Shown here one piece after another: positions 31,469 to 36,301 of a DNA stretch of 36,301 nucleotides. The stretch is taken from positions 1 through 36,301 of the forward strand of contig JAKURL010000002.1 in assembly GCA_022449345.1 (NCBI GenBank). The letters are read 5' to 3'. Source of the stretch: Candidatus Thalassarchaeum sp. (lineage in GTDB: Archaea; Thermoplasmatota; Poseidoniia; Poseidoniales; Thalassarchaeaceae). Every line of letters begins with the position of its first letter. Within the stretch, counting starts at the first letter, position 1. Position numbers and translations under genes: made by a program. The notes below the pieces were generated by a model. It was not told where the DNA came from. It searched no databases and worked only from the letters and a program-made list of their open reading frames with translations.

Positions 31469-31485
31469 GCAATGTAGTTCGGAAA

Positions 31486-32535
31486 TCACCTATTTCTTAA
31501 CATCCGCAAACGCGCTCTAATTTCAGAATTTTTTGCATCATCAGTCGGTTCTTGCTCCTGTGCAACGATTCTCCTTTGCATTACTTCTGGTTCTATCATA
31601 AACACTCTTCCCTGATCGTCACCCAGGGCTAGGCAACTCTCAGATGAATCCATCTGGCGCAAGCGTGCATCATGCGAAATAGTCATTGTTTTTTCACTGA
31701 CTATCATTAATTCTACTTTCATCCCATCCCAAGCCGATGCCCAACCAATCGATTCTACAATTGCAACAGAATCAATTGAGCCCGAAAGACTCTGTGAGGT
31801 CTCTCGCATAGAGATGCTACCATCATCGTGGCCTGAGATCCATACTGCAGCTCCCGAAGCAACTGCAGTCACCAGTGAATCCAGCTCATTTTCTATCATA
31901 GCAGATTCCATTCTGCTGACAGTTCCATCCGCATGTCCGAAGAGGAGATCTGCTCCCTGTCCCGATCCGCAGGTAACTGGACTGTCTGTAGCAAGCTGAA
32001 CATGCTTAGACTCTTTTTCTGGCTGAACTCGCAGATATCCGCACCTTGGTCGGCCTAATCCCAATACGACCCCTCCTGATCCATCAGAGGCAAGATGCCA
32101 AGGGCGTTCAGCCATAACCCAGCGTTCTAGTTCATTGCCCGAAGCATCGAATCTCCAAACGGTTGCTTCGATGAAGTCGGCGACCTCCAACTCGTAAACC
32201 GACGAGGTCGCCCAAACATTTCCATCTGAGGATACTACGTAATCACTTGCCCCCTCCAACTGTTTGCTCCAAAGAAGTGAACCATCAGATTCGTCAATCG
32301 CATACAGAGAGTCTGAAGCGGTGACATACAGAGCGCGTGTATCTAGAGAGATGTCAGATATTGGACCGGTAATGGAAACTCTCCACCGCTCAGCACCACT
32401 AGAAGCATCCCAGCAAACTAGCAAACCATCTTGAGAGCCTGCGTATAGCGAATTTTCAATCATTTTGACCACAGAGCAGGCGCTGGAGAGGTCTCGTACA
32501 TACGACGCGATACCCTCTAGCGAAAGTCCGGACAC
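31486..32535 (-). CDS. Soluble PQQ/WD40-like beta-propeller protein, unknown function
   Basis: A 349-residue protein made of about seven propeller-like blades of the PQQ/WD40 type: YAGSQDGLLVCWDASSGAERWRV, YVTASDSLYAIDESDGSLLWS, then VWATSSVYELEV, VVLGLGRPRCGYL, LLFGHADGTVSRM, WISGHDDGSISMRE and LALGDDQGRVFMIEP. There is no signal peptide or membrane helix, so it is predicted to be cytoplasmic. A short basic helical tail (NSEIRARLRMLRNR) closes the protein. Such propellers are usually protein-interaction platforms; no active-site residues are visible and I assign no function. It lies directly upstream of the candidate ncRNA on the same strand and 39 bases downstream of the M32 carboxypeptidase gene stop. 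Confidence 0.72.
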   Translation of the reverse strand: MSGLSLEGIASYVRDLSSACSVVKMIENSLYAGSQDGLLVCWDASSGAERWRVSITGPISDISLDTRALYVTASDSLYAIDESDGSLLWSKQLEGASDYVVSSDGNVWATSSVYELEVADFIEATVWRFDASGNELERWVMAERPWHLASDGSGGVVLGLGRPRCGYLRVQPEKESKHVQLATDSPVTCGSGQGADLLFGHADGTVSRMESAMIENELDSLVTAVASGAAVWISGHDDGSISMRETSQSLSGSIDSVAIVESIGWASAWDGMKVELMIVSEKTMTISHDARLRQMDSSESCLALGDDQGRVFMIEPEVMQRRIVAQEQEPTDDAKNSEIRARLRMLRNR

Positions 32536-32574
32536 GAACCGGCTAGTCGACCGGACAATATCGTAGTTTTGTGC

Positions 32575-34077
32575 TTATGCGGTCAATCCATATAGGCGCT
32601 TGACCTTATCTCGCAGATATTCCACAAATGCATCAGGGGATGGTGGTGAGCCAGTAGCTTCCTCAATCAGAGCAGCCGGCTCGAGGATGCTTCCTCGCGC
32701 GTGCACGTGCGCGCGCATCCAATCCAAAATCGGCGAGAAATCTCCATTGCGGATTTGCTCGTCGTGATCTGTAAGATCCTCTCGCGCCTTGGCTAGTAAC
32801 TGTGCAGCGTAGAGATTTCCGAGAGTGTATGTTGGGAAGTATCCGAAAGCTCCCATCGACCAGTGAATGTCTTGCAGTACACCGAGAGTTCGGTTAGGAG
32901 CTCTGATTCCAAGGAACTCTTCGTACATATCATCCCAAACATCCGGGAGGTCGTCGACCTCGATATCTCCGGCGATTAATCGCTTCTCGACCTCGTAACG
33001 AATCATGATGTGAAGATTGTAAGTCGCTTCGTCAGCCTCTACACGAATCAAACTCGGTTCAACTAGATTGACGGCTTTCCAAAGGTCTTCGGCGCTAACA
33101 CCATCCATGTTCTCTGGGAAGTTTTCCTTCCAAAGTGGCAATGCCCACTCACAGAACTCTCTGCTTCGACCAACTTGATTCTCAAACAGCCGGCTCTGAC
33201 TTTCATGCACACCGAGTCCATTGGCTTGTCCGGCCGGTTGGAAGTCTAGATTTCGCGGCCTACCCTGTTCGTACAAGCCGTGGCCTGTCTCGTGCATGGA
33301 CCCGTAAAGTGAACCGAATGGATCGGTTTCAGAATACCTAGTTGTCCAACGTACATCGTCTGGATTTGGGCCGCCGCAGAATGGATGCGTGGATGCATCG
33401 CGCCGGCCTGCTGAAAAGTCGAAGCCAAGGGCTTCGGAGACAGATTGAGACAGGTTTTCTTGCCCAGTCTGCCCCCACGAATTGTTCTCGACAAAGCCCA
33501 TATCGGGGCGCTCTCCACGCTCGACGACGGCCTTTACAAGAGGTGCAACATTGTCGCGCAATCCCGCGAATAGAGGGTCTACGCGCGATACGCTAAGACC
33601 TGATTCGTAGAGGTCTAGCAAGGCATCGTATCGAAGTTCATCATATCCCAAGTAGTCGGCCTTGCGGCGAGCCAAATCTACCATCTTAGCAAGGTCGTCT
33701 CGGAAAATCGAGAAATCGTCCTCGGCGCGAGCCTTCTGCCAAGAGATGATAGATTGGGACTTGTGTTTGGCCATCTCTTCAACGAAATCGGTTGGGAGTT
33801 TTGTTGCCTTGTTATACGAATCGCGTGTGAGGCGAACATTTGCCGCTTGGACGTCTTTTAGGTCGTCACGCGATTCTAACTTATCGAGTAATTCACCAAT
33901 GCGAGGGTCAGTGGTTGCTTCGTGGCCAGTCTTAGACACCCAAGCCAATTGTTCGGCACGCAGTGCAGCGGCTTTGGGTGGCATCAATACCTCTTGATCC
34001 CAACCTAGCAGACCACCGATTTGTGAGATTAAGTCAATGTTCTTCAGGCGTTCAAGTAGCTCATCATAAGCATCCAT
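32575..34077 (-). CDS. M32-family metallocarboxypeptidase (carboxypeptidase Taq-like)
   Basis: A zinc-dependent carboxypeptidase that removes C-terminal amino acids from peptides in the cytoplasm. The zinc motif is HETGH (about residues 262-266, in SMHETGHGLYEQGRP), followed by the family-typical GLGVHESQSRLFENQVGRS, which supplies the next metal ligand glutamate, and later the conserved RYEVEKRLIAGDIEVDDLPDVW (in part) and GAFGYFPTYTLGNLYAAQL. Length (500) is typical. N-terminal GGLLGWDQEVLMPPKAA also fits. It starts with ATG at 34077 and has no signal peptide. Divergent from an exported S15-type hydrolase gene, so the two may supply extracellular and intracellular steps of peptide use; that link is inference. 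Confidence 0.95.
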   Translation of the reverse strand: MDAYDELLERLKNIDLISQIGGLLGWDQEVLMPPKAAALRAEQLAWVSKTGHEATTDPRIGELLDKLESRDDLKDVQAANVRLTRDSYNKATKLPTDFVEEMAKHKSQSIISWQKARAEDDFSIFRDDLAKMVDLARRKADYLGYDELRYDALLDLYESGLSVSRVDPLFAGLRDNVAPLVKAVVERGERPDMGFVENNSWGQTGQENLSQSVSEALGFDFSAGRRDASTHPFCGGPNPDDVRWTTRYSETDPFGSLYGSMHETGHGLYEQGRPRNLDFQPAGQANGLGVHESQSRLFENQVGRSREFCEWALPLWKENFPENMDGVSAEDLWKAVNLVEPSLIRVEADEATYNLHIMIRYEVEKRLIAGDIEVDDLPDVWDDMYEEFLGIRAPNRTLGVLQDIHWSMGAFGYFPTYTLGNLYAAQLLAKAREDLTDHDEQIRNGDFSPILDWMRAHVHARGSILEPAALIEEATGSPPSPDAFVEYLRDKVKRLYGLTA

Positions 34078-34185
34078 GCGACGACCGAGTCGGCCTCCCT
34101 CATCAAACCCTTCGACACGGCTGATTCAAACTTGAATTTCTTTATTTGGGACTAAGTTAGCACCACACCAAGCGTCAGAACGCTC
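34078..34185. promoter_or_regulatory. Divergent promoter region, M32 peptidase and S15-type hydrolase
   Basis: A 108-base gap between divergent genes. TTTCTTTATTTGGG near 34137-34150 is the best TATA candidate for the plus-strand gene and would give a leader of about 20 bases. On the minus strand CAAATTCAAG in the same AT-rich patch may serve the M32 gene. No operator-like repeat was found. Confidence 0.35.
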
Positions 34186-36036
34186 TTGAGTACTCTAGCA
34201 CGCGCGAAGCGCGTGTCTCGGACTACCACGAGCCTCCTGCTGGTTCTGTTATTCACAACCCCTATACTGTCGGGTTGTTTTGGTAGTGGTATAATTTCCG
34301 GTGATTCCGGTGATTCGGAACACTGGCTTCCACCCGTCGAAGAACGGGAAGATATGGTTTACGGGAATAGCGATGTATTCAGCCGAGTTTCATGGAATGG
34401 AAGTTACGGAATCGATGTTGTTCGTTCGATTTACGTATCTGTTCCGGCGATAACGCTCGCCGACGGTGGAGCAGGAGTAACCGGAGACGCTGAAGTCCAT
34501 CTTGGCCTTTGGCTGCCTCAAATCGAAGGTTGCGATTACAATGCCACAGAACTATCAGAAGAATGTAAAGTTCCGGTTATCGCCGAGATTGGACCATACT
34601 ACGACGATGGCGATGTTGATGCGCTGACTCCAGCCAATCGCCTCGGTCGATTCTTAATCGAGAATTTTGTTCCTCATGGATATGGAGTTGCCCAAGTCAG
34701 CGTATTCGGAACTGGCAACTCAAATCACTGCATGGATCTAATGGGTCTCGACGAACAACAGGGTATCCACGCCGCCGTAGAATATCTCGGAAACGCTCCA
34801 TTCTCCAACGGTGCGGTCGGAATCATCGGTAAATCCTACGACGGCTCGACTCCTTGGGAGGCGGCAGCGATGGGCTCTGAGTATCTGAGGACCATCGTGC
34901 CGATGTCCGGATTAATCGGAGTTCAGGATTTGATGTGGCGTAATGGTAGCATGGAAGCAAGGGGCGCCATCATGCACAACGGGGTTTACGGTAGCTTCGG
35001 GTTAGACGGTGACACTGGAGATATTGAGAACGCTTGTGAGGGTTATGTCGAGGGATATTACGCAGGACCGCTAGCCTATGTTACCGGTGACAATCTCGCC
35101 TGGCTCGGCTCAGATTATTGGCAGGAGCGTCACTTCTTAGAGCGAGCGATTCAGAATTACAACGGCTCGGTGTACATCATTCACGGTCTGCAAGATTGGA
35201 ACGTAGACCCCCACATGGCCTTCCCAGTTCATCGAATGATGCAAGATGCAGGTTTCGAAGTCAAGGGGCTCTATGGTCAGTGGGGACACGATTACCCCGA
35301 TCGAATGAGCGGCCATCAGGGGCTATCAAGCGGCCGTGGCGGAGAGGCTTTCCCATTCACTTTGAGATGGGACTGGGCTGATGATCTGCTAGAGTGGTTC
35401 GATTACTATCTCATGGACAAAGGCCCTCAGCCACGATTGATTGCAGAGGTTCAGGACAACATGGGTGGCTGGCGGGTCGAGCAAACCTATCCACCAGCCG
35501 ACCAAGATTGGATACGCTTTGGAATGGATGAGTGTACAATCATTGGTGGTGGCGAGACGATTACCAGTAGCTCGTTCATGCGAATCGAGTGCCCGTTCTT
35601 CGAACAAGACACTCGAATTGTAGGTACTCCAACATTCCACGTCGACGCTACGGTATCGGCATTCTCAACTAGTGGTCACCTATTCGTCGAGATGGTTCAG
35701 GCTAGCACTGACATGCATCTCGGCCACGCGGTCATGGATCTTCGATTCCATGCCGGTGGCAAGGAAGGAGAAGTGCTAGGGCCAGGGGAGACCGTCAATG
35801 CAAAGATGGAATTCTTTGGCATGGACGTATTGATTCCCGCAGGTGATGGCATTCACCTGATAATTACTCAGAGAGGCGAGGATTATGTCCCAAGCCCTGT
35901 ATCAATGCAGCCTGTTACAGTAGGAGTAGGCGCTACCAGTATTCTTTCCCTTTCGACAGTTGAACGAGTCTGTGATGATTTGTTCATGCCTCCAATGATG
36001 ACAGATCCGTATCCTCAATGCGTTGTGGAGGAGTAA
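34186..36036 (+). CDS. Exported lipoprotein alpha/beta-hydrolase, S15/CocE (X-Pro dipeptidyl-peptidase-like) family
   Basis: A 616-residue secreted hydrolase. The N-terminus is a basic region, a hydrophobic core ([15 protein letters not shown]) and a lipobox LSGC at residues 29-32, so it is probably lipid-anchored on the outside. The alpha/beta-hydrolase catalytic set is visible: GKSYDGS with nucleophile Ser217, HGLQDWNV with Asp337 and WGHDY with His368; the C-terminal 190 residues form the beta-sandwich domain usual in the S15/CocE group. These enzymes act on Xaa-Pro peptides or on esters and amides; the substrate here is not determined. The frame begins with TTG at 34186, with GTG at 34213 as the alternative; both keep the signal peptide. 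A winged-helix regulator gene starts five bases after its stop. Confidence 0.85.
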   Translation: MSTLARAKRVSRTTTSLLLVLLFTTPILSGCFGSGIISGDSGDSEHWLPPVEEREDMVYGNSDVFSRVSWNGSYGIDVVRSIYVSVPAITLADGGAGVTGDAEVHLGLWLPQIEGCDYNATELSEECKVPVIAEIGPYYDDGDVDALTPANRLGRFLIENFVPHGYGVAQVSVFGTGNSNHCMDLMGLDEQQGIHAAVEYLGNAPFSNGAVGIIGKSYDGSTPWEAAAMGSEYLRTIVPMSGLIGVQDLMWRNGSMEARGAIMHNGVYGSFGLDGDTGDIENACEGYVEGYYAGPLAYVTGDNLAWLGSDYWQERHFLERAIQNYNGSVYIIHGLQDWNVDPHMAFPVHRMMQDAGFEVKGLYGQWGHDYPDRMSGHQGLSSGRGGEAFPFTLRWDWADDLLEWFDYYLMDKGPQPRLIAEVQDNMGGWRVEQTYPPADQDWIRFGMDECTIIGGGETITSSSFMRIECPFFEQDTRIVGTPTFHVDATVSAFSTSGHLFVEMVQASTDMHLGHAVMDLRFHAGGKEGEVLGPGETVNAKMEFFGMDVLIPAGDGIHLIITQRGEDYVPSPVSMQPVTVGVGATSILSLSTVERVCDDLFMPPMMTDPYPQCVVEE

Positions 36037-36040
36037 TCTA

Positions 36041-36301
36041 ATGGAGTCTCCCTCTAGTAAGGTCAACATCGCTGTTGCCGACCGAATTTTGCTACACCTA
36101 TGGGAGCAGGACCATCAGGCCGACCACTATCTAGTAAGTCGGGAGGTCACTAGACCAGGCATCGCGGAAATCTGTGCTCTTCACCCCCCTAATGTCTCAC
36201 GAACCATGCGAGATTTGGCAATTGATGGTATGGTTAGCGAAAACACTCGAGTGGTTCGTGGAGATGATCGTAGGCAGAAGACTTGGCAATTGACAGATGA
36301 T
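36041..36301 (+). CDS. Winged-helix transcriptional regulator, N-terminal part (runs off the window)
   Basis: Starts with ATG at 36041, four bases after the stop codon of the hydrolase gene (TAATCTAATG), after a GGAGGAG Shine-Dalgarno at the end of that gene. The 87 visible residues begin MESPSSKVNIAVADRILLHL and contain a winged helix: a first helix IAVADRILLHLWEQD, a turn with VTRPGIAEICAL, recognition helix PPNVSRTMRDLAIDGM and a wing with NTRVVRGDDRRQKTWQLT, much like MarR or other helix-turn-helix DNA-binding domains. The rest is outside the window, so effector or ATPase domains cannot be judged. It is probably transcribed with the hydrolase. Confidence 0.7.
   Translation, partial: MESPSSKVNIAVADRILLHLWEQDHQADHYLVSREVTRPGIAEICALHPPNVSRTMRDLAIDGMVSENTRVVRGDDRRQKTWQLTDD

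Larger units (their letters stand above)
30626..31485. other. 860-base region without a credible protein gene
   Basis: Between the fumarase stop and the beta-propeller gene stop there is no convincing coding sequence. The plus strand is strikingly pyrimidine-rich (runs of TTTCCC, TCCCC), the minus strand purine-rich, and the base composition is richer in G and C than the flanking genes. Open frames exist on both strands (for example 30835-31383 plus) but translate to low-complexity Ser/Pro/Phe/Leu or Arg/Gly/Lys-rich sequence without a start signal. The region contains many short hairpins and is described as a candidate ncRNA. Nothing was recognised in 30626-30700 beyond a small GAGGGCG/CGCTC inverted repeat near 30666-30681, perhaps the end of the fumarase transcript. 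Confidence 0.7.

Overview
The window looks like a chromosomal piece of a planktonic marine archaeon, most likely Marine Group II (Candidatus Poseidoniales). Archaeal information and cofactor genes dominate: the large subunit of family D DNA polymerase (DP2), the primase large subunit, a DUF373 membrane protein, archaeal phosphopantoate--beta-alanine ligase, the MptE-type pterin pyrophosphokinase, a THEP1 NTPase, a Pcc1-like KEOPS subunit and a bacterio-opsin-activator type HTH regulator. They are mixed with genes of bacterial flavour (MetK-type SAM synthetase, an ABC-F ATPase, GcvH, M32 and S15-like peptidases, class II fumarase) and a giant calcium-binding-repeat surface protein. That mixture is typical of MGII, but the lineage is inferred from gene content; no rRNA gene is present.

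Layout. 1-1.8 kb: end of an unknown gene, a PLP threonine/serine dehydratase and a small membrane protein. 1.8-6.6 kb: a minus-strand run with an N6-adenine methyltransferase-like gene and its coiled-coil partner, then THEP1, a two-TM protein, gcvH and rnhA. 6.7-9.96 kb: an isopropylmalate-dehydrogenase-family gene, then a minus-strand cofactor operon (pcc1-like, nadC, phosphopantoate--beta-alanine ligase). 10.0-13.0 kb: metK and an ABC-F gene. 13.0-18.3 kb: a 1744-residue surface protein with a beta-propeller-like region, a vWA-like domain, ten Cys/Asp-rich type-3 repeats and a C-terminal membrane anchor. 18.3-19.5 kb: an HTH_10 regulator and a zinc-ribbon protein. 19.5-26.8 kb: DUF373 and priL (coupled), mptE, and polC (DP2). 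26.9-30.6 kb: pyrE, csaA-like, a PH-domain membrane protein, cyclophilin and fumarase. 30.6-31.5 kb: a long region with no credible protein gene and a dense set of RNA-like hairpins. 31.5-36.3 kb: a soluble beta-propeller protein, an M32 carboxypeptidase, an S15-type lipoprotein hydrolase and the start of a winged-helix regulator.

Most promising observations: (1) a candidate large structured ncRNA on the minus strand at about 30.72-31.38 kb with a BRE/TATA-like promoter, GNRA-type hairpins and a recurring AACCGGA motif; (2) a class II fumarase carrying an N-terminal ribbon-helix-helix DNA-binding domain in one uninterrupted frame; (3) a surface protein whose propeller is interrupted by a vWA-like domain, itself apparently interrupted by a jelly-roll-like segment with visibly different base composition; (4) an N6-MTase gene with a coiled-coil/winged-helix partner and no recognisable nuclease. 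No CRISPR array, insertion sequence, tRNA or rRNA gene was recognised.
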